From positions 59,941,196-60,005,195 of the forward strand of contig NC_088708.1 of NCBI RefSeq assembly GCF_963576615.1: a DNA stretch of 64,000 bases. Direction: 5' to 3'. The notes under the pieces are model-generated. The model saw nothing but the letters and a program-made list of their open reading frames with translations. It searched no databases and was not told where the DNA came from. Below, one piece after another: positions 22,101 to 32,839 of the stretch. Both the position numbers and the translations under genes were made by a program. Each line of letters starts with the position of its first letter. The stretch's first letter is position 1. This DNA comes from Watersipora subatra (lineage: Eukaryota; Bryozoa; Gymnolaemata; Cheilostomatida; Watersiporidae).

Positions 22101-24714
22101 ATACTTATATTACATGCAGAAACAAAAATTAACGATTTTAAAGCAAAAATATTTGCATTGTTTGCTCGGATAGCTGCATTCCAATTGTTGCTTTCGATGA
22201 AGCAAACATTTTGTGATTGTCCAATGCGTTCCACAATGTCTTCAGACTTCAACTCCTTCGTCTGCACTGCTGAACTAGTCGATATTAGCGTTCAAACCAT
22301 TTTTGGCAGAACAAAACTTTTATGCATTGCATTTAGCACAAATGCAACATGTAAAAGCTTTGCTCGCTAAACATAGTTTTTGGCCCAAAACTAATCGTTT
22401 ATCTACCATCGTAAATGTAGACCATTTTTATATACATGTATGTACTTTGAAGTATCAAGACTGCGCTAAACAAGGAAAGCAGTCTTGATATTTTAAAGCA
22501 ACGCCATAGAAATAATTAATAATTAGAGTTATTAATGATTTCTATGGTGTTGCTTTTAAAGTTTCAATGAAAAAAGGTGCAAAGCTTTAAAGTTAGACAA
22601 CAAAAGAATTGATTGTTGTTGATGTAAACAATTCACTTTTAATACGATTTTGTGGACATTTTCCTACTGATCATTTGATATTATGGGTTCATAAAGATCA
22701 AAGATTGTCAACATGGCGGTCAAATGGAGGTGGCGTTCAAATATAGGGTGGCGCTCAAATATAGGGTGGCGCTCTATTTTGCAACCCTTCTCTCATAGTG
22801 GCAGTCAAATAGAAATGGAATTCAAGTAGAGGTGGCGTTCAATTAGAGGTTTTATGGTAACTAGCTAGATTGCTTGACAACTTGCTAATACATGTTTGAC
22901 GTATTATTTGTACTACAACAGCAGTACTGATAGCTTTTTAAACAATTGACAGATATATATACTCATCTAATACATCAGGATTGATAATGATCGACAAAGC
23001 AGGAACATTCCTGGTCTCTTCATCTAATGCTTTTAGTTCAGACAAATGTTTGCTTGAATTTAACAAATAACAATAATATAATTCTATCATATAAGGAGTT
23101 GTCTACTCTCTTCAATGGTGTTAGTTGAAATAAAGTAAAAACAACTCGTACATTGTTGTTCATAGCTTTGGACAAATGATCAGGAAATACTCGTGATTGG
23201 TTCACTTATGTGCAGTCTGAATTTTTTAAAAATGAGTGTTTAGTGAGTTTTTAGTGTAGAAGTAATGGATTTTTCTAATGTAAACTGTATTGCTTACTGC
23301 AGAACAAGGATGTACTACAGGAGCTAACAATGCCCAATGCAAGACTAACTTGCTCTGAGAATGTGGATCAACTAACAAATTGCAAATTTTTTTCCGGTGA
23401 TTGGAAACATTTTCATGCGATCATGGTTGCCAACAAGTGTCGGTGAGTGTCAGTTGGTTTCTTGAAATTGTTGGTTGTATTTCTTTTCACTACCAAGAAT
23501 TTGGTGAAGAGGAATGGCGGAAATTTTTAAAGTCTGTAAAATGTTCTTGAATTTTAAAATTACGCTTATAGGTTTGAAACAATCTAAAGTTAAAAATAAT
23601 TCTGATTGTCTGTGACACAAATGATGACAGTGCTCTGGGTTGTATTGCATCAGTTTTATTTGAGCTATACTATGTTATATTATTTAAAATTGCTTGCCGG
23701 TTTATGTTTGAAGTGACAATGTTATGAGCCAATCAAATCATACTAAAGGATAAATTAATTACTTTGCAAAATAAACCTAAAATTGTCTTTCTCTTGATCA
23801 TTACCTATCGCTCCTATATGGATGGTTTGTGCCGTTTGTGACTGATTTTTGGTAAATATTGACTTCTCACTTGACTGCGTTTCTTTTACAGGTACGATAT
23901 TATTCTAACGTCGGAAACCATCTATAATTGTAACTCATACCAAAAGTTACACAATATATTTAAAGACTGTCTGTCTGATCACGGCACGATGTATCCTTTA
24001 GACCACCCCTTTATTTACCATGCACAGCACATAAACTGCTTATGGGTTTTGAAAAAAAGGATTACTGAGTGCTACTATACTTGCATTAGCATCTTTTGAT
24101 CTGGGCTAATAGCATCTAGGAGCACCTATAGAGGCTTATTCAGAGCTATATTTTGTTCTAAATTTAAGTAACATGGCAGGATACTGTTCCAACCAATTAT
24201 AGGGGTGACTGCTTACAATGCACAACATTCTAGGATAGATATTGGAGTTTTTCTTTCCATTTTTCGCTTACAAGCAGTATTATTTCATAGATCAAATCTA
24301 TACATACATGTAGATCTCGAGAATTTGAATGGGCTGCTGGTAAGTACTCTCTGTCCTACTTTGCGAGCCTATTTGCAAAGAAGCCCACTCTACTAGTGTC
24401 TTACAGGGAATGTGAGATAGTTACTATATGTTACTGTATGTCATAATGTGTTTAACTTCAATAAGTCTGTTTATTTATAGTGCCATGTACTAGCAGCGCT
24501 TTTTGGTTTATAATCACAAGTGCACTTACACATGTGGTTGCACGTTTTGATATTACTATTTAGTTGTTCATTTCCTCAATTGCCTAACAGATTGGTATCT
24601 TGTAAATCTCACTACTTTGGAGTAGGTGGTGGGGTGGAGTCCTTTAAAGATTTTGTGGCACGACAGGGTGTTTTTAACACCAAAACTGTTCTGACAACCA
24701 ATAAAAGTATGTAA
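13189..24714 (+). CDS. METTL18: Histidine protein methyltransferase METTL18 (HPM1 homologue)
   Basis: Nine exons: 13189-13240, 13323-13436, 15880-15962, 19171-19306, 19501-19592, 19799-19870, 23303-23442, 23892-23990, 24591-24714. All junctions are GT-AG and all phases agree, giving 303 residues (human about 370). METTL18 is a SAM-dependent enzyme that methylates a histidine of ribosomal protein uL3. Landmarks: an N-terminal MDFKFDF like the vertebrate start; DLVPGVYEGGWKTWECS; the SAM motif VLELGCGSGLPG, split between exons 5 and 6; TFQDYNKDVL; FFSGDW; YDIILTSETIYN; and SHYFGVGGGVESF near the C-terminus. The ATG at 13189 is the first in frame. The shorter length comes mainly from the linker before the catalytic domain. 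Introns hold a mariner remnant, two R1 copies, a SINE and a 26-bp repeat. The stop overlaps a GTATGT donor; see the alternative exon at 25321. Confidence 0.93.
13437..13775. repeat. Dispersed repeat fragment (R4) in METTL18 intron 2
   Basis: From about 13536 the sequence matches, in inverted orientation, the stretch at about 32395-32620. Shared pieces include AGAAAACGAT, GCAAACAAAAGCATCGTTT, and GACAATGATAGAATGACGTC followed by ACGAAAAAA. Its presence at two distant sites shows a mobile origin. The class is not determined. Confidence 0.6.
14079..14594 (-). CDS. Unrecognised ORF inside METTL18 intron 2
   Basis: The frame is open for about 170 codons on the minus strand. The first ATG is at 14507 (142 residues) and the end at 14079. 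Composition is Thr/Ile/Lys-rich with scattered Cys (CGMWCKK; a final CVLCP). I recognise no domain and see no splice sites that would join it to another exon. Its length is unusual for this AT-rich DNA, so it may be a decayed mobile-element gene or an intronic gene. It could also be chance. Confidence 0.3.
14881..15550 (-). mobile_element. Decayed mariner element with terminal inverted repeats
   Basis: The ends match as inverted repeats of about 24 bp on the theme GAGGTCTGATCYAAAAGTTC, with TA at or beside the ends. On the minus strand, 15110-15313 still encodes HPYLSNLTPCDFWIFPKLK, the degenerate C-terminal catalytic block of mariner transposases, where the third acidic residue of the DD34D triad lies. 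Downstream on the same strand, a scrambled frame recalls the usual mariner C-terminus. The N-terminal part is deleted or unrecognisable and stops are present, so it is not functional. It sits in METTL18 intron 2. Confidence 0.88.
15110..15313 (-). pseudogene. Mariner transposase C-terminal fragment
   Basis: A fragment of about 67 codons contains the conserved P-x-L-x-P-C-D-F-W-x-F-P-K-L-K block. It ends at a stop near 15110, and other frames carry the rest of the tail. It is a dead copy within the element at 14881-15550. Confidence 0.8.
15963..17858. other. METTL18 intron 3, left part, no features
   Basis: The sequence is AT-rich, with no exon, RNA gene or recognisable repeat up to the R1 element. 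Confidence 0.5.
17859..18944 (+). mobile_element. R1 element, copy 2 (internally deleted)
   Basis: The left end CCGTAAAACATCTAAGTGAA follows TA. The right end GAGGTTCTACTG is followed by TA. At 1086 bp it is shorter than copy 3 because the part corresponding to about 21690-21990 is missing. The short ORFs inside it also appear, shifted, in other copies and are not genes. Confidence 0.85.
19314..19475. repeat. R5 repeat with a duplicated ACTTTCTATCGACTGTGAAA unit
   Basis: This fills most of the 194-bp METTL18 intron 4. The unit ACTTTCTATCGACTGTGAAA occurs twice (about 19402 and 19439). The preceding segment on the theme TTGTATATACAAGCAGGTCT recurs almost unchanged at about 48774 and, more diverged, at about 48475. 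Confidence 0.8.
20125..20198 (-). repeat. tRNA-like SINE head
   Basis: Read on the minus strand from 20198, it has GGCAGCTTAGTGTAGTGATT (box A-like) and, about 45 bases on, GAGGTTCCGAGCTCAAATCC (box B-like). This is the spacing of an RNA polymerase III tRNA promoter. It is not a usable tRNA gene, since no acceptor stem or anticodon arm closes convincingly. It is most likely a tRNA-derived SINE of unclear 3' extent in METTL18 intron 6. Confidence 0.6.
20870..21026 (-). mobile_element. R2 element fragment (CCCGG-motif terminus)
   Basis: On the minus strand it begins near 21026 with CTACTGAATGCCCGGCTTTG and TGGGTAATAAA. This is a diverged form of the terminus seen at 51331 (ACTACCCGGCGTTGCCCGGC) and 40190. 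The rest is the AT-rich body. The inner boundary is uncertain. Confidence 0.55.
21120..21360. repeat. Degenerate ~26-bp tandem repeat
   Basis: About eight diverged units on the theme AGTATGTATATACAGTTGTT followed by AGCTAT occur directly next to the left end of R1 copy 3. No function is indicated. Confidence 0.75.
21391..22857 (+). mobile_element. R1 element, copy 3 (most complete)
   Basis: At 1467 bp it is flanked by TA on both sides. The left end is CCGTAAGACATCTAATTGAA. The right end is the complement of CCATAAAACCTCTAATTGAA, so the terminal inverted repeat is about 24 bp. Inside each end lie repeated GTGGCGTTCAAATAGAGG-type motifs. There is no transposase, so it is non-autonomous, and the TA target suggests the Tc1/mariner superfamily. 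It sits in METTL18 intron 6. Confidence 0.88.
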
Positions 24715-26126
24715 ATGTTTTATCGAGTCTGCTAAACAATGATGACGACCAAGTTATTCTTTGTCGGTTAATCCTACAGTACCCATGTGATATATACATG
24801 TATGTAAAAACAGTTTTGTAGAGTTACGTTAACATAAAGTAGAAAATGCGTTCAACTGGAAAATTCTATTTGTGAATAATCATTTAGCTACAAATGATAT
24901 CAATTTTGATAGGTTCACAACAAGTCATGTGACCCAGTGGTCATGTTTATTTAGCTCCCAACAAAAAAATAAGTGACTTGTTAAGCATACCAGAACTATC
25001 AAGCCAGAACCATCATAATACGTGTTGTAATAATGTTATAGCGTAATAAAATAAAATGGACAATTTTTTACACAATAAAATATAAGTGCAAATTGATGTA
25101 AATTGAAATGAAACATTGCGCATCCTACTTAATTGCCAGTCTGGGTACTGTAGGGTTAATGTAATTTGTCTGGTACTCTGATCCTACTCTCCCTTTCTAT
25201 GCCAAATGTTCGAGATCAATGGGTCAATTTGGAGTTATGTTATGATGTACCGAGTCCGTATTGCTTGGCCAGGCTGTATAAATTGGTCGTCAAATTTTAT
25301 ACAATTTGTTAGTATTGCAGATATTGAGGTCGCATTTGGGGAAGTCAACAAAGGCTTTTGACCTTCATAGTGTTATTCAAATACAGTTTGTAATAACCTA
25401 TTAAATGTATTTGATAAAACGTATTGGTAAAATGACTTTGTTTGAATGCTGAATGACTTTTTTAAACAAAATTAGCCTTTCACTATGTTTACCTATTAAA
25501 GCTGATGAATTTACCAAATTTGTGACAGTTCACACTGCTTTCCCTTGTCGTGGGTGTTGTGACATCATATTTATCTTTATGCTATTATCCGATATGACAC
25601 TTAGTAAATGGTATACAAAAACATTCCAGTCAGCTTCTGCTGAAATCTACCTACAATTTTTGGTGCAGAAAATGTAGTGATTGTCTCCTGAATTAACACT
25701 GATTGCAGCTATACCCCCTAACAATAATTATTTTCCATTCATAATCAACTTTGAAAATAGCTAACGCAAAAAGCGAGGCTTAGATTTGCTAAGTAGCTGA
25801 TTACTGATTCATCTCTATGAAATTCTTGCCTTACAACCGATAAGAGAGTAACATGCAACTATCAAACTACCTTCTAGCTACGTAAACATTGCTCCCATAA
25901 AATTGCCAATAAATGACACTCTTATTTTTATAGATCTACAATGCAGCATATTACAACTATCCAGAAGAATGACTGAGCACTTGGAGAGTTGAAAGTGCAG
26001 AATTGAACTTTGTTTAACTGCATACATTTTGTGTAATTCTGTTGTACAATATAATCATAGTAAATATATCAAATCCGATGATCCAAGACTTCCTTCCAAG
26101 CATTTTGGTTGGAGACTGCTTGGTAA
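24715..26126. other. Region between convergent METTL18 and PSMB2
   Basis: It holds the optional METTL18 terminal exon at 25321-25361. Otherwise it is AT-rich with no feature. Confidence 0.4.
25321..25361 (+). CDS. METTL18: Possible alternative last coding exon of METTL18
   Basis: The METTL18 frame reaches AAAA|GTATGT at 24706, a consensus donor overlapping the read-through stop. A TTAGTATTGCAG acceptor at 25320 continues in phase for 13 codons (NIEVAFGEVNKGF) to TGA. Vertebrate METTL18 also ends with a short hydrophobic tail after this point (an I-I-E-I-T-F type strand), which slightly favours the spliced form. Confidence 0.35.
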
Positions 26127-26132
26127 TTTATT
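26127..26132 (-). terminator. PSMB2 polyadenylation signal AATAAA
   Basis: The signal lies seven bases beyond the PSMB2 TAA stop on the minus strand. It is unusually close to the stop but a perfect hexamer. Confidence 0.6.
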
Positions 26133-26138
26133 AAACTA

Positions 26139-27862
26139 TTAGAGTGGTTGCAACTGACGCTGATCGTTTCCAGGAGCTAACTTCTTACTTGCACACAAAT
26201 CAGCCATATCCTTCACTCCTTCTTTGTCGATGACTCTTACCTTGAATTTAGGTAGGTTCACCAAAAACCTTTGGTCAAGCTACAAAATTAAACAAAGGAA
26301 ATGAAATAGAATAGAAAAGCAAAATTAAAATACAAAAATCATCGTTACGTAGCAGCAGAGGTCTAATGGAGATACTATCTTGCGATCGGTACCTTTATAA
26401 TTGACTGTTATTTGATTTTAATTAATTTCTAGGTATACACTAGTTGTTAAACACCAGCTATAGGCAAGAAACAAGCATTCCTGGTGGTTCCTAAAAGCAT
26501 CTTATATATTATATCTTGATGTGGTACTGATATACCTCCTGTACACATCTATTGAGAAGTCCATAAGCTTCATCTACAGACATATCTGGCTTGTAATATC
26601 TATCAAATATGCTCAACGTGAAATAGGACCCATAACCATGGACTGCGAATGGCAGTTTAACCATAGACGCCAGATAATCCATGAAATATAGACTTGGTCC
26701 AGTTCTCTCATCATAACCCGCCATCAAAAGGTTGACCATATATGCATTCTACAAGATATGATAATGAATGCCTATATAAGACAGATCATTTTGGAATATT
26801 CTTTGATCACAATTATAGCCGTGCCAATTTTGAAATAGTGTGCTGCATGGCACAATCACATAAATTTACATGAGTACAATGAGCTCAGGTTTTTTGGAGC
26901 AATCAAATTATAACTTAAAAGTGCAATGTCCCACATAAATATAGGAGGATAGAGTGTATGCTTCAAAAATAACATACACAGGTACAGTAGTTAACATTGC
27001 ATAAATGACCAAAATCAAGATTATTGGAGAAAATCATGAGATGAAGGTCCTGCCTACAGCAGAATATTTTGGTCCGCTGATGACTGAAATGAGCAGATAG
27101 GTAGGTTTAACAATATTACAGTGTTCTGCAAGTAAATATATGCTGACATTCTAAGTCTAACATTTCATTACAATGTGATGCGTTTTAGCTTTCAAATCCT
27201 ACATTCACCATGTTGCACAAATACGTTTTAAATGATCTAATGTGTAATTTGAATTTAACCTGCAGTCGATCATGAAAAAAATTGACAGCAACACAGACAA
27301 ACCCAACAAACTTACTCGACTTCTAAGGGACTCTGCCAAATTGCGCCTGGTGAAGTTTGCTGCTGCTTCAGGAGAAAGTTCGTAGCCATTTCTCATTTTA
27401 TATAACTGCAGGTTTTTAGCTATGTATTCAGAAAACTGTAAGCAATCACCAGCTTCTCCAGATGTGAGCATCATCACGTTGTCACTGAGTGGAACCATTT
27501 TGTCATGATCTAAAACAGAACGTAGGCCTACGTTGTGAAAAATGACAATCCATGAAAATACATTCGATGCAAGAAAGTTATACTTAAAAAAACTCGACTT
27601 TATAGATATCATAATGCATGTCGCTCAACATTATGCGCACGTTATACGATATATGCAAAATGCCAACCGTCTATAACAAAATTCATGAACAGAAAAAATA
27701 AAACACACAAAAATTCCGTAAACAAGCACATACTGTTGTGATACCATGAACGTGCAAAAACCTATACTCACCGTTTTTCATACGAACAATACTCCTAGCA
27801 ATATTGGTGTCTGCTGCAATCATAACAAAGCCGTTACATTGGATTCCTATTAAACATTCCAT
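26139..27862 (-). CDS. PSMB2: Proteasome subunit beta type-2 (20S core, beta-4 position)
   Basis: Four exons read 27862-27772, 27509-27316, 26748-26536 and 26279-26139, with GT-AG borders and matching phases. The protein is 212 residues (human 201). It forms one of the non-catalytic beta subunits of the 20S proteasome core. The N-terminus [18 protein letters not shown] starts directly with the first core strand, with no propeptide or catalytic Thr, as expected for beta-4. Highly conserved blocks follow: [20 protein letters not shown], then [29 protein letters not shown], and a VHGYG strand with [13 protein letters not shown]. The last exon ([19 protein letters not shown]) aligns with the vertebrate end and then adds about 10 extra residues before TAA. 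An AATAAA follows closely. Confidence 0.97.
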
Positions 27863-28975
27863 GATGATTGAGCTTTTTCTTTCTCCAAAACTTTAGCCTG
27901 AGAAGCGCGATAAATAACGCTAGTTGGCGACACCGTCGGAATATTTTCGCTACATAATGATATATAAAGCAAGCGCATGTAAATAAATTGATGACGAATT
28001 ATCATGTCTATGCCTAATTGTTCGAATCCCTTGATGTATAACGCGGCATAGATGCATGAACAGAAAACTCCAGCTGTTGTGACAATATTTAACAGCAGCC
28101 ACAAATACAGGAACAACAATGATGCAATATGTGAATGTTTATTACATTTGATTGTAATAAATCATGAAGAAAATAGTAAGATTTATGGTGGCATCAATTG
28201 TTTACGCACATACCAAAATAGTTCATTAATTGACATGCAATTGCTACTAGTGATAATCATTCTCCATTGAGAAATGTTAGGTTTTTCTAATGAGGGCATA
28301 AAATGTTGATGTGGAAGATTCGTGTTACTACAATTAAATGCGGACAGCATAAATATAAAAGATAAAAAAGACAATGGTGGGGTGAGTCAATGCTTCGACT
28401 CACAATAGAACGATAAGATCTCACCAATAGCAATCGGAGCCCAGTCTATGCAAATACATTATTTACAGGCTATATCTACAAGAGATTTGTACAACAAAAT
28501 AACATAGTACGCAGGATATCACTGACAGCTGTACACTATGTAGATACTGTTATTATATTAGGCTAGAGTAAAAAAATACAACATACATAGATTCTTCTAT
28601 AATCTGCAAACCATGTCGCTATATACAGTAAATTTGTTCAAATTAAAACTACTATGCAGAAACAAAATAGTTGTCTGTCTGCTATCGTTTGGAGCGCTTT
28701 CTTTCTCTGTACACTGTTGGCAAAGCTTGAAGATCTGCAATAGACATAGAATATGTAGTTTCCCAGGCTCCAACAAAAATTATCATTAGTCATAAACTCA
28801 GCAACTCATTTTGTCCTCATGTTTTGAGGCTGCTTAGTACCTGGACAGTATTGAACAGTCACCGCAGGCGCTGCACAGACCATCATAGATTGCGAGCAGA
28901 ACTTCAATGGCTAAACTGCCTACTACATTTGACAAAAACAGGCTTGTTCGTATTATGTACCTCAATTTCTAAATA
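27863..28975. other. Upstream region of PSMB2, no further features
   Basis: The PSMB2 promoter should lie near 27863-28200. No TATA box or CpG island is evident. The open frames here (for example 27850-28119 minus) have no recognisable content. Confidence 0.4.
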
Positions 28976-30424
28976 CAGTGAAACATGGATAACTCGCCCT
29001 CGGATATATCGAACACATGGTTAACTCGAATGGATTTGCTTGGTCCGTTCCCACGCAATGATAAATGGCTTTATATAACTCGACCTCGGCACCGTTAACT
29101 CGAACAGTTTTTTGCCGAATTCACAAACGTGGTTTCCGTTCAATTTATTTCGAAGGAGTTTCCACTAGTCGCGGAGCTGAGACTACTCTGCTTTCTTAAC
29201 GAAAGCGCTTTTTATACGCATATAGTGTACATATAATTTCTCCCGTACCGTGTAATGGAACCGGAAAAGAAATCGTATAAAAATGATTAATAGGGTCGCT
29301 AAGACGTTTGCTTAGTTACGGCCAAGCTATAAACATTAGAAGGTATTAGCGATAAAAATTTAATAAAGATAGACACAGCATGCAAAATACAAATTGTAAC
29401 AGTGATTATATGCGGATACATAAAGATAAAAGGTCACAAATAGGCTCGTGGATTGTCGTCCGCTACAACAGACATCCGCTTTACGATGGCATCACGCAAG
29501 CAAAGAAAAGCGTGGAAACCTTCTGACAAACTACTCGAGGAAATCGAAGCAGGACAAAAGCTATCAGCATTATCAAAAAGAGAAAATCTTCCAAAAAGTA
29601 CAGTGCCAACATGGATTAAACAAAAAGAAAGAATAAGATCGTTATGTGACCAAAATTCATCAAGGCTAAGAGATCGTTCAACGTCGCACGATGATTTGGA
29701 TGGTGTATTATTGACTTAGTTTAGACAAGTGCATAGTGAAGGCGCACCTATCGATGAGCCAATTTTGTTAGAAAAGGCTAACAAGTTTTTAAGGACTATA
29801 ATAACTGTTTAAAATATATTTCTACAATAAGTCACGCTGTTGATCTTTGTCAAAACAATACCTTGTCACAGACTACACTCGATAAGTTTTTTAAATGAAA
29901 CAACTGATCAGATGTAAAGCATGCTTTTTGCATTGGTCATAAATGTTTACTTATGTCCAGTTTTGAAAATTATCAGAAAGAATAGATATTTTTTTATTGG
30001 GCTGAGATTTGTTTGCAGTTTTAGGTGATGTGACTGACAAGACGTTTTAAGATTAAAATTGGCAAAATTGATCTCGAGTAAAACACTCAGAAGAAAAAAT
30101 GTCTTCTGAGCTTTTTAACCGCGATTAGGTTTTGCCAATTTTAATCTGAAAAGGTTCTGGCAGTCACATCACCTAAAACAACACACAAATCTCAAGTGTA
30201 TAAAAATATCTATACTTTTTGATAAATACTTTAAAACTCTACATCAGATGCCCTTTAACTTACAACAAACAACCTATACTTAAGTTTTACATATACATGT
30301 AGTTTGTATATGTATCTACTGATAAATACATTCACTTGTGACTGTGCTCTGATAACTTGAACGCTCTGATAGCTCAAACACTTTCGCTCGGTCCCGTGAA
30401 GTTTGAGTTATCCATGTTTCATTG
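28976..30424 (+). mobile_element. Pogo/Tigger-like DNA transposon, internally deleted
   Basis: At 1449 bp it is flanked by TA. The terminal inverted repeats begin CAGTGAAACATGGATAACTC (left) and, read inward, CAATGAAACATGGATAACTC (right). The subterminal parts are also palindromic (themes CGGTCCCGTGAAG and TCTGATAACTTGAACG). It encodes the DNA-binding N-terminus of a CENP-B/Tigger-type transposase (29486-29800) but no catalytic domain. An internal inverted repeat on ATTAAAATTGGCAAAA lies at 30028-30170. A related element lacking the ORF is at 52063-53181. Confidence 0.88.
29486..29809 (+). pseudogene. Tigger/CENP-B-type transposase DNA-binding region, broken
   Basis: The ATG at 29486 starts MASRKQRKAWKPSDKLLEEI and continues through KLSALSKRENLPKSTVPTWI, a pogo/CENP-B helix-turn-helix. 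An in-frame TAG at 29717 stops the frame where this family normally has a Trp of the second (Tc5-type) HTH. The frame after it (FRQVHSEGAPIDEPILLEKA) is still clearly family-like. The DDE catalytic part is missing, so the copy is dead. Confidence 0.85.
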
Positions 30425-30479
30425 TATTATGCTTGCACATAACCTGATATCTATAACGATTCTTGAAAGAGTCTCGACT

Positions 30480-32839
30480 TAAACGTTGACTTGCAATAAA
30501 ATTCACATTACAATTATTTGGTATCAAATGGTTCTCCATGTTTAACTCTGCTGTGTTGTAGGTGCAAATTATGTGGAAATATGATTACAAGCTCTTAAAA
30601 GCTGAGAAACGAATAGTTAATTGCAGCCATCACGAAAACGCCGTAGGTAAGAATCTCTTTATTTCGATGACATTCTCAAACATTGTGGTTATTGTTTTGA
30701 CACGTGATGTTACCACGTGAATTGAAAGGCCAATAAAAGGCTCAATATAAAAAGGTCTCGTAGCAATAGTTTATGACAAACACAGCGGGTTCCACCGAAA
30801 AGCCTGTATTAAATATAGATGCTAGCTACTTTACAGTTTTGTTTCGGTGTGGTCTAATCATCTAGTCGTAATCTGATCATGTGACCCATACTTCCAGACA
30901 AACAGCGCAAACAATTTCTGCAACATTTTTCGCCTATCAAAGGTGACCAACAGGCTCCTCATGTTTATCAGAGGATGATATGCACTCCTAAGGTTAAAGA
31001 ATTGAACAACTTTTTAAGGTAGGTTTTGAGATATCTGCACTCAAAATGACAGCATTACGATGATGATGAAATAGATGCGTAATGACAATAGACATGGTTT
31101 TATTGATCGCGTGAAGTATATTTTTGATATTTAGGTATCTATTTTTAATACGGGCTTTTAGAGGTGGAACGAGACACGAGACATCTCGAGTATCGACCTG
31201 TCTCATCTCGTATCGGTCTCGTCTCGACCTAACTATTGCCAAACGAGAGACAGGAAATAAAACTAAAGCGCCTTCGCACAGCTGTTAAAACATGGCTTCT
31301 CGCGGTAGCAACAACTCCATATATTGTAAGGTATTGCGGGCAACTGCCTTTAAAGTTATACCCGGTCCGTTACTACTTGTCATTATCGATTATGTTGGCC
31401 ACCGAGTCTAATCATGTAGTCTGGACAATGGCCCTGTTAATATATTGTTGTCCGGTTCGGTGTCCTTAAAACAGATACCGGGGTCGTATCCAATTGCCCT
31501 CCGAATAATCCGATTTAATAAATAAGACTGTTGCGAGTAAGATGTCTGTATTTTATTGTATCGTGTCCAAACACCAACTGCCCTTCATAAAATTAGGGCC
31601 TCTTTTATATAATACCAAATGCGGGTGAAACTTGCCTGGTCACGCAGAAACGAACTAAAGGCCGTGTCGACCATAGTCCGTGTTCGGGTAACAATAACAT
31701 TTTTGTTAGTTCAATATAAGAATATATACAGTAATTCATATAATTTCATGAGTACAATTTAAATATAATTCACATACTACAGTTAACACACAAACAAAAC
31801 TTAACATAAATGAAACAATAAGAATCAAAGTGTTATCGTGTATTCTTTTAGTTGCAACACTTCTTTGTAGATCGACGGCTATCGGTTTCATCACACATTT
31901 TATTACATTAAAAAGTAAGACCTATTCAATAGATGGTAAAAATATACATGTACAAAGCAATATGTTTATAATAATTATTATCAATCAAGCTCCAAATTCT
32001 TAGAAATATATAACTTCACTATTTTAAAGCTGTTTGTGTCACTTTTGTTTACAAAAAATACATGCATATCGCTATTAAATGTTGTATTTAAATCGTTTAC
32101 ACCAGGTGAAAATTCAATTTAAAAAGAGGTTTATCAATTTTATATATCAAGTACGCTAATCCTTGTGTAGTGCAATCATCATAAAATGCTTATTATTTTA
32201 CTGTCTCGTGTATCGAATTTTTACAAGACAGTGTCTCGAGTCTCGTCTCGAACTTAAAAAACCTATCTCATTCCACCTCTACGGGCCTTTCGGTAAAACC
32301 TGAAGTGTTTGTCATAAATTAGTGTAAAGAGACGTTTTATATTGAGCCTTTTATTGGCCTTTCAATTCATAAGATAACATCGTGTAAAAATAATCCTTCG
32401 TTTTTTCGTGACGTCATTCTATCGTTGTCAGCCATCTTTATTGACAACTTTTATCATTAAAAAACGAAGCTTTTGAAAATAATTTTTGAAAACGATGCTT
32501 TTGTTTGCAATTCTTTCATTATAATATCGAGCAACACCAAAAAATGCTATTAAATAAAATAATAACGATCGTTTTCTACAAATATGGCGGCTTTTCCGTG
32601 AACGAACCCATGTGCAAATGATGGATAACCAAAATGTTTGAGAACCTCATCGAAATAAAGAGATTCCAAACTACGGCATTTTCGTGATGGCTGCGATTAA
32701 ATTTTCATTTTTGAGCTTTGAAGAGCTTGTAATAACATTTCCACATAATTTGCACCTACAAAATAGCAGAGTAAAACACAGTGAATTTTTTGATTCCAAA
32801 TAACTGTAATGTGAATTTTGTTGCAAGTAAACCTTTAAA
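30480..32839. mobile_element. R3 foldback element with ~180-bp inverted ends, carrying a hAT-like insert
   Basis: The left arm (about 30480-30670) runs GTTGACTTGCAATAAAATTC through ACGAAAACGCCGTAGG to TTATTTCGATGAC. The right arm (about 32645-32839) is its inverted copy and ends in GTTGCAAGTAAACCTTTAAAG. The same family occurs at 58966-59862 and from 63623. There is no ORF of note. The middle is enlarged by the insertion at 31159-32281. Confidence 0.85.
31159..32281. mobile_element. hAT-like insertion nested in R3
   Basis: Terminal inverted repeats are TAGAGGTGGAACGAGACA on the left and, read inward, TAGAGGTGGAATGAGATA on the right. They are bordered by an 8-bp duplication, CGGGCTTT (31151-31158) and CGGGCCTT (32282-32289), with one mismatch. 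The subterminal sequence is rich in GTCTCG/CGAGAC. The 8-bp target and the T/CAGRGGTG end are typical of the hAT superfamily. No transposase was seen, so the 1.1-kb element is non-autonomous. Confidence 0.83.
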
